Assembly (NCBI RefSeq): GCF_009760405.1
Contig: NZ_WRPP01000004.1
Span: 124,001-188,000, forward strand
DNA: 64,000 nt
Source of the DNA: Nocardia terrae
Lineage (GTDB): Bacteria > Actinomycetota > Actinomycetes > Mycobacteriales > Mycobacteriaceae
Reading direction: 5' to 3'
Under the pieces are notes generated by a model. The model was not told the origin of the DNA. It saw only the letters and a list, made by a program, of their open reading frames with translations, and searched no databases. Below are positions 50,107-58,938 of this stretch, piece by piece. Every line of letters starts with the position of its first letter. The stretch's first letter is position 1. The position numbers were made by a program, and so were the translations under genes.

Positions 50107-51573
50107 TCAGCCGACCAGCTCGACCTCCACGTCACGGGCCTCCTGGCGGCGGGCCCGCAGCTTGGGGATGAACACCGTCAGGGCGACCAGGGCTCCGACG
50201 ATGGACACGCCGGCGGCGAATTCCAGGCCGGGCCGGTAGGTGTCGAGCATGGCCGACGGGGTCGGGTCGCTCGGCACGTTCGAGGTGACGATGGCGGTGG
50301 TCACCGCGAGCACGATTGCCGCACCGACCTGCATGGCGGTCTGCAGCACACCGGCCGCCAGGCCCTGCTCGTCATCCTCGATGCCGCTGGTGGCCTGAAT
50401 GTTGATGGCGGGGAAGCCGACCCAGCCGATGCCGACCAGCAGCACGGCGGGCAGGATCACGGCCAGGTAGCCCGGCGCGGTGTCGATGCGCAGGTACATC
50501 AGGTAGCCCACCGCCATGACCACCATGGTGACGGCGATGATCGGGCCGGTGCCGAAGCGGTCGACGAGCTTGTCGGAGACGAAGGCCGAGGCGACCACCA
50601 GCAGACCGACGGGCAGCAGCGCCATCGACAGCTTCAGCGGCGACCAGCCCAGGGTGTCCTGCAGGTACAGCGTGGTGATGAACTGCCAGCTGAAGTACGA
50701 GCCGGCGACCGCGATGATGGCCAGGCTGGCCCGGACCAGGGTCGGCTTGCGCAGGATGCCCAGGCGGACCAGCGGGTACTTGACCTGGCTCTCGGCGTAG
50801 ACGAACGCCGCACCCAGCACGGCCACCGCGACGAACGATCCGATGGTGCGCGCCGAGCCCCAGCCCGCCTGCGGGGCGGAGACCACGGTGTAGACGAGCA
50901 GCAGCATGGTGGCGGTGGACAGCAGCGCGCCGATCAGGTCGTGCCCGCCCTCCTCGGCCGGCTTGTCCTTGGGGACGAGGAAGTACGCGGCGACCAGCGC
51001 GGCCAGCGCGACCGGCACGGGGAGCAGGAAGGTCCAGCGCCAGCCGAGCCCGGTCATCAGGCCGCCGAAGAGCAGGCCCATGGAGTAGCCGCCGGCACCG
51101 AAGACGGTGTAGATGGACAGCGCCTTGTTGCGGGCGGGTCCCTCGGCGAAGTTGGTGGTGATGATGGACAGACCGGTCGGCGCGGTGAACGCGGCAGCCA
51201 GGCCCTTCACGAAGCGGGTCAGGATGAGCAGCGCCGGCGAGCTCACCAGAGCGCCGGCGAGAGAAGCCAATGCGAAGACCGCCAGGGCGATCAGGAAGAC
51301 CTTGCGGCGGCCCAGCAGGTCGGCGGTGCGGCCGCCCAGCAGCAGCAGGCCGCCGTAGCCGAGCACGTATCCGCTGACGAGCCACTGCAGGGTGGAGGTC
51401 TGAATGTGGAGTTCGGTGCCGATGGAGGGCAGCGCGACGCCGATCATCGACACGTCGAGGCCGTCCAGGAACAGCACGATGCACAAGGTGATGAGCATGC
51501 CCCAGAGCCGGCCGGTCCACTTGGTGGTGTCGGCCGCGGTGCTCACTGCGGGGCGAATCTCGGTGGAAGTCAC
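50107..51573 (-). CDS. MFS transporter, DHA2-like drug exporter
   Basis: The protein has about 14 membrane helices, the number in DHA2 drug/proton antiporters. Motif A is GGRTADLLGRRKVFL after helix 2, and the D1 motif is VLFLDGLDVSMIGVALP in helix 1. DLIGALLSTATMLLLVYTVV and ILRKPTLVRASLAI mark the central region. GTG 51573 is used because earlier in-frame starts (51600, 51615) lie inside palindromes. It is divergent from a MarR gene with three spaced palindromes between. The substrate is unknown, but drug or lipid export is likely. Confidence 0.87.
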   Translation of the reverse strand: MTSTEIRPAVSTAADTTKWTGRLWGMLITLCIVLFLDGLDVSMIGVALPSIGTELHIQTSTLQWLVSGYVLGYGGLLLLGGRTADLLGRRKVFLIALAVFALASLAGALVSSPALLILTRFVKGLAAAFTAPTGLSIITTNFAEGPARNKALSIYTVFGAGGYSMGLLFGGLMTGLGWRWTFLLPVPVALAALVAAYFLVPKDKPAEEGGHDLIGALLSTATMLLLVYTVVSAPQAGWGSARTIGSFVAVAVLGAAFVYAESQVKYPLVRLGILRKPTLVRASLAIIAVAGSYFSWQFITTLYLQDTLGWSPLKLSMALLPVGLLVVASAFVSDKLVDRFGTGPIIAVTMVVMAVGYLMYLRIDTAPGYLAVILPAVLLVGIGWVGFPAINIQATSGIEDDEQGLAAGVLQTAMQVGAAIVLAVTTAIVTSNVPSDPTPSAMLDTYRPGLEFAAGVSIVGALVALTVFIPKLRARRQEARDVEVELVG

Positions 51574-51588
51574 GAGAAGCGACAGTAC

Positions 51589-51630
51589 ATGCACGCGCAT
51601 CAAATGCACAAGCATTTAATGCGGTTGCAT
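51589..51630. promoter_or_regulatory. Triple ATGC-N4-GCAT palindromes, 15 bp apart
   Basis: ATGC-ACGC-GCAT (51589-51600), ATGC-ACAA-GCAT (51604-51615) and ATGC-GGTT-GCAT (51619-51630) start exactly 15 bases apart. The central one extends to AAATGC-ACAA-GCATTT. They sit between the divergent MFS and MarR genes and are the obvious MarR operator. The 15-bp period places successive dimers about one and a half helical turns apart. Confidence 0.82.
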
Positions 51631-51659
51631 GGTTCTGCCGAGGGGACTAGGATGGCCGC

Positions 51660-52079
51660 ATGCCGAAGCCGACAGCGCCTGTCGAACGGCCCGTGACAAC
51701 GTCTTTCGAGACGTCCGGGCTCGTAGGGGAGTGGCGCGATCTGCTGGCCCGGCACGCGACGACCTCGTGCGCTCTGGAAAAGGAACTGCAAGGCCGCCAC
51801 CACATCGGGCTCAGCGAATTCGAAACCCTGGATCGCCTCGTCGAAGCGGACAGCGACAGCTGCAAGATGAGCGATCTCGCCAATGACATCTACCTGAGCC
51901 AGAGCGCGCTCTCGCGCACGGTGGCCAGGCTCGAGCGCGACGGGCTCGTCGACCGCACGCTGTGCACCGAGGATCGCCGCGCGATCTTCGTGTGCGTCAC
52001 GGAAAAAGGGCGCGAACTGCACAAGCAGGCCGCGCCCACGCACCGGGAAGTGCTCGCCCAGAATCTGGGCCAGGTCTGA
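51660..52079 (+). CDS. MarR-family regulator of the divergent MFS gene
   Basis: The 139-residue protein begins MPKPTAPVERPVTTSFETSG and has a MarR winged helix: HHIGLSEFETLDRLVEADSD, KMSDLANDIYLSQSALSRTV (recognition helix, about residues 70-90), RTLCTEDRRAIFVCVTEKGR (wing). Cysteines at CKMSD and RTLC may sense redox. It is transcribed away from the MFS gene, with the three palindromes between them. Its stop is adjacent to the convergent XRE regulator's. Confidence 0.9.
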   Translation: MPKPTAPVERPVTTSFETSGLVGEWRDLLARHATTSCALEKELQGRHHIGLSEFETLDRLVEADSDSCKMSDLANDIYLSQSALSRTVARLERDGLVDRTLCTEDRRAIFVCVTEKGRELHKQAAPTHREVLAQNLGQV

Positions 52080-52952
52080 TCAGACTGCCGCGCGCAGGGT
52101 GTCGATGACCGGAAGCGCGTCCACCGCAATCGAATTCACCGCGGCGTAGGCCTCGCGGTAACGCTCCACCTCGTGCTCCTTGTCCAGATACGAGGAGCCG
52201 GTCAGGGCCTCCACGTACACCACCGGCGGTTCGGTGGGTTCGCCTGCGGCGGTGGGGAATTCGAGCAGCACGAACCGACCGGCATCCATGCAGTGGTGGT
52301 AGCCGCATTCCGCGGGCAGCAGCCGCAGCCGGACATTGGGCAGCTCGCCGAGCTTGCGCAACCGGTCCAGCTGGCCGCGGGTCACCTCGTCGCCGCCGAC
52401 GCGATGCCACAGCACCGCCTCGGAGATCACCACATCCAGCTGCATCGGCGACTCGGAGCGGGTGAGCAGCGACTGGCGGGCCAGCCGCACCCGCACCCGG
52501 CGGTCCATCTGCTCGGCCGAGATGCCCGGGTAGGCCCCGGCGAGCACGGCCCGCATGTACTGCTCGGTCTGCAAAAGCCCGGGGACCAGCTCGTTCTCGT
52601 AGCTGGTGAGCCGCCCGGCGGCCTCCTCGAGGCCGATGTAGACCTCGTACCCCTCGTCGATCACGTCGCTGAACTCGGTCCACCAACCGCGCGCCTTGGT
52701 CTCGCGGGCCAGCGAGGTGAGCGGCTCGATGGCGTCCTCGGGCGCACCGTAGATGCGGCACATGGCCTCGACATCCAGACTGCGCAACGAGGTCTGACCG
52801 GTTTCGATGCGCCAGATCTTGGCCTCGGACCATTCCAGGCGCTGGGCCGCCACCCGGGTCGTCATCCGCGCCCGATTGCGCAGGTCGCGCAGGTGCCGGC
52901 CGAGTTGACGGCGCGGCACGGTCGATCCGGTAATCCCCTGCGGTAGAGCCAT
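52080..52952 (-). CDS. XRE-family regulator with DUF5753 domain
   Basis: The 290-residue protein has an N-terminal helix-turn-helix (RQLGRHLRDLRNRARMTTRV, AAQRLEWSEAKIWRIETGQT) and a C-terminal DUF5753 domain: GWWTEFSDVIDEGYEVYIGL, LVPGLLQTEQYMRAVL, LDVVISEAVLWHRVGG and VRLRLLPAECGYHHCMDAGR. Actinobacteria have many of these regulators; some pair with DUF397 proteins, which are not seen here. ATG 52952 has GGGGG four bases upstream; the frame is open to 53111. Confidence 0.87.
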   Translation of the reverse strand: MALPQGITGSTVPRRQLGRHLRDLRNRARMTTRVAAQRLEWSEAKIWRIETGQTSLRSLDVEAMCRIYGAPEDAIEPLTSLARETKARGWWTEFSDVIDEGYEVYIGLEEAAGRLTSYENELVPGLLQTEQYMRAVLAGAYPGISAEQMDRRVRVRLARQSLLTRSESPMQLDVVISEAVLWHRVGGDEVTRGQLDRLRKLGELPNVRLRLLPAECGYHHCMDAGRFVLLEFPTAAGEPTEPPVVYVEALTGSSYLDKEHEVERYREAYAAVNSIAVDALPVIDTLRAAV

Positions 52953-53058
52953 TCGTCCCCCTAAACCAGTGTTGCGATCGCATTGTTGCACAGGAAAACT
53001 CAGCGATCCATGGACCCGGGACCCCTCCCGGTGGTTAGGATGTCGACTCCCTCTCAGG

Positions 53059-53646
53059 CTACTTCCTGGCCGACCGCTTACGGAAGCGCCAGAACTGCAC
53101 GGCCTGAACATCTTTCGAGAGCTGGTTGACCGGCTCCGCCACGTCGGACAGCGCCTGGAAAAGGTCGTCGGCCATATCGGAGATATGGGAGACCCTGGCG
53201 GCCAACCGGGACGCGTTGAGGACGAACTCCAGCAGCAGGCGCACCGTCGCGGCGATCACCAGGCCCAGCGGGATGGCGAACACCACCCCGAAGACGATGC
53301 CCAGCCAGGCCGAAACCCGCCACAGCCCTACGGTTCCCACGATCGGAATCGCGAAAGCGCCCGCCAGGCCCAGCAGATACGCCAGCGGCAGCAGGGTGCG
53401 GGTGGCGGCGCGATGGAACTGCACGTCCAGCAGGGCCCGCGCGGCATCGACACTCCAGGAGCCGAAAGCGCTTGGACTGGCGAAGGGTTCGACCGGTTCC
53501 TCGGCCTCCTCGTCGGCGGCGATGCGCCGGGACATGCGACGGGTCGCGGACTCCTTGAAGGCGGCCCAGCGGCCCTCGGTGATGATCTCGTCGAACTCGT
53601 CGAACTCCCCGAGTTCGGCTGTGTTCCCACCCGATTGGTCGGCCAT
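53059..53646 (-). CDS. DUF4282-like membrane protein
   Basis: The 195-residue protein has an acidic N-terminus (GELGEFDEFDE-type run), a Pro/Ser-rich middle, and two membrane helices (about residues 88-110 and 115-142: LGLAGAFAIPIVGTVGLW, LGIVFGVVFAIPLGLVIAAT). The C-terminus is basic (FWRFRKRSARK). The arrangement (LLDVQFHRAATRTLLPLAYL, then helices) matches DUF4282 membrane proteins. ATG 53646 has GGAG upstream. Function unknown. Confidence 0.7.
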   Translation of the reverse strand: MADQSGGNTAELGEFDEFDEIITEGRWAAFKESATRRMSRRIAADEEAEEPVEPFASPSAFGSWSVDAARALLDVQFHRAATRTLLPLAYLLGLAGAFAIPIVGTVGLWRVSAWLGIVFGVVFAIPLGLVIAATVRLLLEFVLNASRLAARVSHISDMADDLFQALSDVAEPVNQLSKDVQAVQFWRFRKRSARK

Positions 53647-53996
53647 GCCGACGATCTCCTCTCCCGCAGACCTTTTCGGCCGACTCAGTCTCTCCGGTAA
53701 CGCCGGGGATGCACAGGACGAGACAGTGTGTTGTAGAACACGTTCGTCCTGCGGGCGGGTACGGGGCCCGAGCGGGCATGCCAGCGCCCTTGACGCCGTT
53801 GCCGCAGGCAGAACCGTTGTCCTGATGCGATGTCTCTTCTGGGCCAGATTCCCTAAAGGGTCAAAACGGACTGGACACACGACGTTCTGGGACAGAACCG
53901 GACTGTCGGTGAAAAAGAGGGTGTAACGACCCGGTCATCCCGTTGCGATACGTCGCACAGAGCAGGAACTAGATCTACCGGGGAATGGAGAAACCA

Positions 53997-54461
53997 GTGC
54001 GTACGACGTTTTCGTCAGCCGTTGCGGAATCTGCGCAGGACTACATCCAGCGCGGCTGGACGGTCGCCGAAACCGCCAATGGCATCTGCCTGGTCACCGA
54101 CGACGAGATCTCGGGCATCGAGGTCACCGGCGAGACCGCCGCGTTCGTGCGTCGCTACCTGCGCGCCAATGACCTGACCGGCCCGGTCATCGAGATCCCG
54201 GGCACCGAGCGCCGCGAGATCCACCTGGTGACCGGCCTGCGCAAGGCCGAGCGCGCCATCGAGGCGCTGCGCGAGTCGGGCGTGGTCGTCCACACCGACG
54301 GCGCGGGCATCCCGCTGCCGCCGAGCAAGCTGTCCGCCGGTGCGGCCTGCTGGGGCGTCGCCCCGCACGAGGCCCGCTGGGTCCCGCCGGTGGTCGCCAT
54401 CGCCGCCGCGGTCCGCGCCGCCGCCAAGGGAGCGACCAAGGCGGCTCGTATCGCCTCCTGA
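53997..54461 (+). CDS. Actinobacterial protein of unknown function
   Basis: The 154-residue protein begins MRTTFSSAVAESAQDYIQRG and continues WTVAETANGICLVTDDEISG. It has a mixed alpha/beta composition with GVVVHTDGAGIPLPPSKLSA and a basic/Ala-rich C-terminus (AAVRAAAKGATKAARIAS). Part of the N-terminal pattern recalls primase/polymerase-like proteins of actinobacteria, but no catalytic motif is visible. GTG 53997 is chosen because GGAG lies seven bases upstream; ATG 53985 overlaps that site. A terminator hairpin follows. Confidence 0.65.
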   Translation: MRTTFSSAVAESAQDYIQRGWTVAETANGICLVTDDEISGIEVTGETAAFVRRYLRANDLTGPVIEIPGTERREIHLVTGLRKAERAIEALRESGVVVHTDGAGIPLPPSKLSAGAACWGVAPHEARWVPPVVAIAAAVRAAAKGATKAARIAS

Positions 54462-54481
54462 TACCGGCTCGAATATCGACT

Positions 54482-54519
54482 CGAAACCCGCGAGTGCACC
54501 CCGGCGCTCGCGGGTTTCG
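54482..54519 (+). terminator. Terminator after the 154-residue protein gene
   Basis: Perfect 13-bp arms CGAAACCCGCGAG / CTCGCGGGTTTCG with a 12-nt loop, 20 bases past the stop. Confidence 0.82.
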
Positions 54520-54767
54520 CTGTATCCGGGTCCAAACGTTGCAAATTCAGAGAGAACGGACATAACCCGTGGCCCCTTCGCCGGGAGCCACCGGGGAGAT
54601 GCTCCCGAACCAAGATCCGCTGTTCTACCTGGATCCTGTCAAGCGCAAGGCGATTCGCAGGTCGTAACGGTCTCCAAGATTTCGCGCGGAAAGCTGTAGG
54701 AGTCCGCACACATACCCCGCGCGGTGGCAGGTGTTTCGCCCGATGCGACTCCGGGCGATCATTGGGT

Positions 54768-56981
54768 ATGACCCACGTCACGGACAGCCCCCGGACACTG
54801 CTACGCACCTGCCCGCTCTGCGAGGCGGTGTGCGGCCTCGAGCTCACCCTGGACAGCGACGACCGGATCGTCTCGGTGCGCGGCGATCACGCCGATCCCT
54901 TCAGCAAAGGCTTCATCTGCCCCAAGGGCGCGACCCTCGGGCATCTGGACTCCGACCCGGATCGGCTGACCGCGCCGATGATTCGCGATCGCGCCACCGA
55001 CACCTGGCGGACGGCGAGCTGGGACGAGGCCTTCGGGGTGATCCGGGAACGGCTGCCGCAGGTGTCGGCCGCCCACGGGAATCAGGCCGTCGGGCTGTAC
55101 CTGGGCAATCCCAACGCGCACACCGTGGCCGGGGCGCTGTACGTGCCGCTGTTGATCCGGGCGCTGGGGACGCGCAGCCTGTTCTCCGCCAGCACCGCCG
55201 ACCAGATGCCCAAGCAGGTGTCGAGCGGGCTCCTGTTCGGCGATCCGCTCACGGTCGCGGTCCCGGACCTGGATCGCACCGACTACCTGCTCATGCTGGG
55301 CGCGAACCCACTGGAATCCAATGGATCGCTCTGCACGGCACCGGATTTCCCGGGCCGGTTGAAGGCGCTGCGGCAGCGCGGCGGACGCTTCGTGGTGGTG
55401 GATCCGCGGCGCACCCGCACCGCCAAGCTGGCCGACGAGCACCTGTTCGTGCGGCCCGGCAGCGACGCCTACCTGCTGTTCGGGATCGTGCACACGCTGT
55501 TCGCCGAGAACCTCACCGACGTCCGCGTCGAGGTGAACGGACTGGACGAGGTGCGTGCCGCCGCAGCCGATTTCACGCCGGAGCTGGTCGCCGGCCGCAC
55601 CGGGGTCCCGGCCGAGACCATCGTGCGGATCGCCCGCGAACTGGCCGCCGCGCCGACCGCCGCCGTGTACGCCCGGATCGGCACGTGCACAGCCGAATTC
55701 GGGACGCTCACACAGTGGCTGGTGGATGTCGTCAATGTGCTCACCGGCAATCTGGACACACCCGGCGGGGCCATGTTCGCCACCGGGGCGGCACTGGGCA
55801 TCGTGCGGTCGCGGCCGTTCCGGACCGCGCGCTGGGGCAGCCGGGTGCGCGGATTGCCCGAGGCCATGGGCGAGTTGCCGGTCGCCACCCTCGCGGACGA
55901 GATCCTCACGCCCGGCGACGGGCAGATCAGGGCCATGGTGACCGTGGCCGGGAACCCGGTGCTGTCCGCACCCAGCGGCGCCCGTCTGGACAGCGCCTTC
56001 GCCGGACTCGAATTCATGGTCAGCGTGGACCGCTACCTCAACGAGACCACCCGCCACGCCGACGTCATCCTGCCGCCGCCGCGGATTCTGCAGTCCCCGC
56101 ACTACGATTTCGCGCTGCTCAACTTCGCCGTCCACAACTACGCCCGCTACTCCCGGCCGCTGATTCCGCTGGGCGAGGGCGAGCTGTCGGAGGCCGAGGT
56201 GCTGGCGCGACTGGCCCTGGCGGTGTCGGGCCAGGAGCCGCAACCCGGTCTGGATCCGCTCACGGTGGTCGACGAGATCGTCATCGCGGGAACACTGCAC
56301 AAGGCCGGAATGGCCGAGCGGCGCGGTGAGCTGCTCGGTGACAACACCACCGAACAGCGCATCGACATGATGCTGCGGCTCGGTCCCTTCGGGGAATGGG
56401 CGTCGACGCCCGATGACGCGAGCGAATGGCGCGGCAAGCTGAATCTGCGGGTGCTGCTGGACAATCCGCACGGGATCGATCTGGGCCCGCTGGAATCCAG
56501 GCTGCCCGGCGTGCTGCGTACGGCCTCGCGCCGGGTGGAGCTCGCACCGCCGGAGATGCTGGCCGATCTGGAGCGGTTGCGGGCCCGGGTGCGGGCCGAG
56601 CAGCCGGAAATGGTGCTGGTCGGGCGGCGGCAGCTGCGGTCCAACAACAGCTGGCTGCACAATGTCGGGCCGCTGGTGGGCGGGTCGAATCGCTGCACGC
56701 TGCACATCAATCCGGAGGACGCCGCGCGGCTCGGGCTGAACGGACTGGCCGTGGTGAAGTCGGCGGCCGGGACGTTGACCGTGGAGGTCGAGCCGACCGA
56801 CGACATCATGCCGGGTGTGGTGAGCCTGCCGCACGGATGGGGTCACGAGGACAGCGAGCAGTCCGTCGCGCGGGCGCACGCCGGGGTGAACGCCAATGTG
56901 CTGACCGATGATTCGCTGGTGGACGCGCCCTCCGGGAACGCCGTGTTCAATGGCGTGCCGGTGACGCTCACCCGCGCCTGA
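54768..56981 (+). CDS. Molybdopterin oxidoreductase, single catalytic subunit
   Basis: The 737-residue protein begins with a four-cysteine 4Fe-4S motif: RTCPLCEAVCGLELTL (three Cys) and GFICPKGATL (fourth, about residue 50). The two molybdopterin guanine dinucleotide-binding regions are MLGANPLESNGSL and VVVDPRRTRTAKLAD, and the C-terminal barrel domain has RRQLRSNNSWLHNVGPLVGG. This is the DMSO reductase superfamily. At the place where a Cys or Sec Mo ligand is usual, the sequence is SLFSASTADQMPKQVS. No electron-transfer or membrane partner gene is adjacent. The substrate is unknown. Confidence 0.85.
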   Translation: MTHVTDSPRTLLRTCPLCEAVCGLELTLDSDDRIVSVRGDHADPFSKGFICPKGATLGHLDSDPDRLTAPMIRDRATDTWRTASWDEAFGVIRERLPQVSAAHGNQAVGLYLGNPNAHTVAGALYVPLLIRALGTRSLFSASTADQMPKQVSSGLLFGDPLTVAVPDLDRTDYLLMLGANPLESNGSLCTAPDFPGRLKALRQRGGRFVVVDPRRTRTAKLADEHLFVRPGSDAYLLFGIVHTLFAENLTDVRVEVNGLDEVRAAAADFTPELVAGRTGVPAETIVRIARELAAAPTAAVYARIGTCTAEFGTLTQWLVDVVNVLTGNLDTPGGAMFATGAALGIVRSRPFRTARWGSRVRGLPEAMGELPVATLADEILTPGDGQIRAMVTVAGNPVLSAPSGARLDSAFAGLEFMVSVDRYLNETTRHADVILPPPRILQSPHYDFALLNFAVHNYARYSRPLIPLGEGELSEAEVLARLALAVSGQEPQPGLDPLTVVDEIVIAGTLHKAGMAERRGELLGDNTTEQRIDMMLRLGPFGEWASTPDDASEWRGKLNLRVLLDNPHGIDLGPLESRLPGVLRTASRRVELAPPEMLADLERLRARVRAEQPEMVLVGRRQLRSNNSWLHNVGPLVGGSNRCTLHINPEDAARLGLNGLAVVKSAAGTLTVEVEPTDDIMPGVVSLPHGWGHEDSEQSVARAHAGVNANVLTDDSLVDAPSGNAVFNGVPVTLTRA

Positions 56982-57046
56982 TGCCGGTGCCGGCATGTCC
57001 TTCGGCCGCGGCGCTGCCACTTTTCGAGTCCTGCAAGCGCTGAGAG

Positions 57047-57205
57047 GTGGAGCGGGCGGCGGTGTGTGTCGCGCTGCCGGCAGCGGGGCTGTGGCTGGTG
57101 CTGGTTTCGCTGGTGTTCCAATTGAATTCAGGTTTCCTCGGGCTGCGCGGACTGGCCGCACCCGGGGTCATCCTGTCCACACGCCCGATGTCGGGTTCAC
57201 CGTGA
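57047..57205 (+). CDS. Possible small membrane protein
   Basis: GTG 57047 opens 52 codons with one hydrophobic stretch (VCVALPAAGLWLVLVSLVFQ) and a short tail LNSGFLGLRGLAAPGVILST. An AGAGG lies directly before the start with no spacing, which is poor. The codons and hydrophobic run look real, but no homologue is recognised. It could be chance in high-GC DNA. Confidence 0.3.
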   Translation: MERAAVCVALPAAGLWLVLVSLVFQLNSGFLGLRGLAAPGVILSTRPMSGSP

Positions 57206-57689
57206 CGGTTCCGGTCCTACATGTCGTAACAGCCCTGGTGACGGGATCCGCAGGGTCCCGCGCTGGTCCAGCTGACCCAGGAGGATCTGGCCTCGGTAAA
57301 GACCTTTCGGTATTTAGGTTTCGAGTACCGAAGATCAGTCGCAACTAGGGGGATGACATCCGGAGCTTGTCATCCGAAACTCTGCAAAATGGACAAATCA
57401 GGAATGCGAAATCCCTGCGCCCCCTAGGGATCTCACATACTCGCGGCCCGTACGCGCGGCCAGCATCCCCACAGTTAAGGGACAAACGGCCCTTGTGGAC
57501 CTTTTCATCCGGGAGGATCCTCCCTCGGGAACGTTTGTCCGGCACCAGTCGAGGATGCCCCACCAGGGCGGATACGCCGGTTCAACCATTCGCCACACGA
57601 AAATAGTTAAACCGTATAGCATTTCGGATGGCCGAAGTTCGTGGCCGAGCCTCTTCCATCCGGTGTTCAGTTACCAAAGGGGGCGCACG
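57206..57689. other. Intergenic region with nested inverted repeats
   Basis: No convincing gene is seen in these 484 bases. Inverted repeats are present: GGATGACA (57351-57358) with TGTCATCC (57368-57375); GGACAAACG (57480-57488) with CGTTTGTCC (57532-57540). The latter pair encloses a perfect GGGAGGATCCTCCC palindrome (57511-57524). The end, towards 57600-57640, is AT-rich and probably the promoter of the next gene. Confidence 0.6.
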
Positions 57690-58307
57690 ATGCCCGGTAT
57701 CAGAAACGGCAGCGACGGCGAACGGGAACTCCAGGAGCGCTACGGAACCGAGGATCGGGCGCAACGCTTCTATACCGACCAAGTGCGAGATCGACTCAAT
57801 ACCCACATGATCGATTTCATTCGCCGGATGGATATGGCCTTCATCGCCACCTCCGACAAGCACGGCGAATGCGATTCGAGCTTCCGCGCCGGGCAGCCCG
57901 GCTTCCTGCACGTGATCGACGACCGCACCGTGGCATACCCGGAGTATCGCGGCAACGGCGTGCTGGCCAGCCTCGGCAATATTCTCGAGAACCCGCACGT
58001 GGGCATTCTCATGATCGATTTCGTGCACGATCTCATCGGCCTGCACGTCAATGGCACCGCCCGCATCGTCGACGACGCCCTCATGCGCCGCTGTGTCGCC
58101 GACCTGCCCGCCGACCAGCGCGGGCGGATTCCCGAGCGCTGGGTGGTGGTCGATGTGGAAGAGGCCTACATCCACTGCCGCAAACACATTCCGCACCTGG
58201 TCCCGGCACACCGCGAGACGCGGCAGTGGGGCACCGACAATGTGCGCGCCAAGGGCGGCGATTACTTCCGGGCCAAGGAAGAGAACAACGCCCTCGTCGA
58301 ATCCTGA
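57690..58307 (+). CDS. Pyridoxamine 5'-phosphate oxidase-family flavin protein
   Basis: The 205-residue protein has the split-barrel flavin-binding pattern: IDFIRRMDMAFIATSDKHGE, CDSSFRAGQPGFLHVIDDRT, RGNGVLASLGNILENPHVGI and VNGTARIVDDALM. Such proteins bind FMN or F420 and reduce small molecules or act in stress defence. ATG 57690 has AAGGGGG seven bases upstream. It follows a long non-coding region with inverted repeats, which may contain regulation. Confidence 0.85.
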   Translation: MPGIRNGSDGERELQERYGTEDRAQRFYTDQVRDRLNTHMIDFIRRMDMAFIATSDKHGECDSSFRAGQPGFLHVIDDRTVAYPEYRGNGVLASLGNILENPHVGILMIDFVHDLIGLHVNGTARIVDDALMRRCVADLPADQRGRIPERWVVVDVEEAYIHCRKHIPHLVPAHRETRQWGTDNVRAKGGDYFRAKEENNALVES

Positions 58308-58319
58308 ATCGGACGCCGC

Positions 58320-58775
58320 TTAGTTGATCTTGAAGATCACAGCCCGCTGGACAATGAAGTTGATCACGGTGGCGGTGCCCTGAGCCACGCAGAAGGCGAA
58401 GAACATCCGCCACCAGGCATCGGGCAAGGCGTAGTAACAGACCTGGTTGATGCCGACCTGCAAGGCGAAGGTCAGCGCGTACAAGGCGATCACCGCGATG
58501 AAGCGCTTGCGACTCGGCTCCGCCTTGAAGGTCCAGCGCCGATTGATCAGATAGGCCGTGGTCGTACCCGCGATGAAGCTGATGGACTTGGCCACCGGCA
58601 GCGGAAAACCGACCAGTTTGAAAAGCAGCGTGTACAGGCCGAAGTCGACAATGGCGGACAGGCCGCCGGTGACCGCGAATCGAATGATCTGCGTCTTGAG
58701 ATCAACGTCCGTACCACCCGGTTCATCGACCAGGGGCAGCTCGGGCGGCAGGGGCAGATGGGGTTCCGCGGTCAC
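58320..58775 (-). CDS. GtrA-family membrane protein next to dprE1
   Basis: The 151-residue protein has a Pro-rich N-terminus and four helices with the GtrA pattern: IIRFAVTGGLSAIVDFGLYT, SISFIAGTTTAYLINRRWTF, IAVIALYALTFALQVGINQV and FFAFCVAQGTATVINFIVQR. It lies beside dprE1 as Rv3789 does in M. tuberculosis, which interacts with arabinan synthesis. GTG 58775 is used; ATG 58853 is in frame but overlaps the possible upstream dprE1 starts. It is a distant paralogue of the protein at 40694-41191. Confidence 0.82.
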   Translation of the reverse strand: MTAEPHLPLPPELPLVDEPGGTDVDLKTQIIRFAVTGGLSAIVDFGLYTLLFKLVGFPLPVAKSISFIAGTTTAYLINRRWTFKAEPSRKRFIAVIALYALTFALQVGINQVCYYALPDAWWRMFFAFCVAQGTATVINFIVQRAVIFKIN

Positions 58776-58938
58776 AGGCAGAAGAGTAATGCCCGGGACA
58801 AAGGACACAAGCCTCGAGACGGTTATCCCTGTAGCCTCTATGCCGATGTCCACGAAAGCTCAGACCACGACCGAGGCCGCCACGGAGCCCAGCTCCGCAG
58901 GCGAGAGCCCTGTCGTAGGCAAAGAAAAAGAGGGCACA

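Noticed and set aside
56995..57348. 117-codon + frame after the molybdopterin gene
   Set aside because: Arg/Gly/Pro-rich with no hydrophobic or domain pattern; typical chance frame in high-GC DNA.
57345..57622. Overlapping minus-strand frames in the 57 kb gap
   Set aside because: No ribosome-binding site, no conserved pattern, and they cover inverted repeats.
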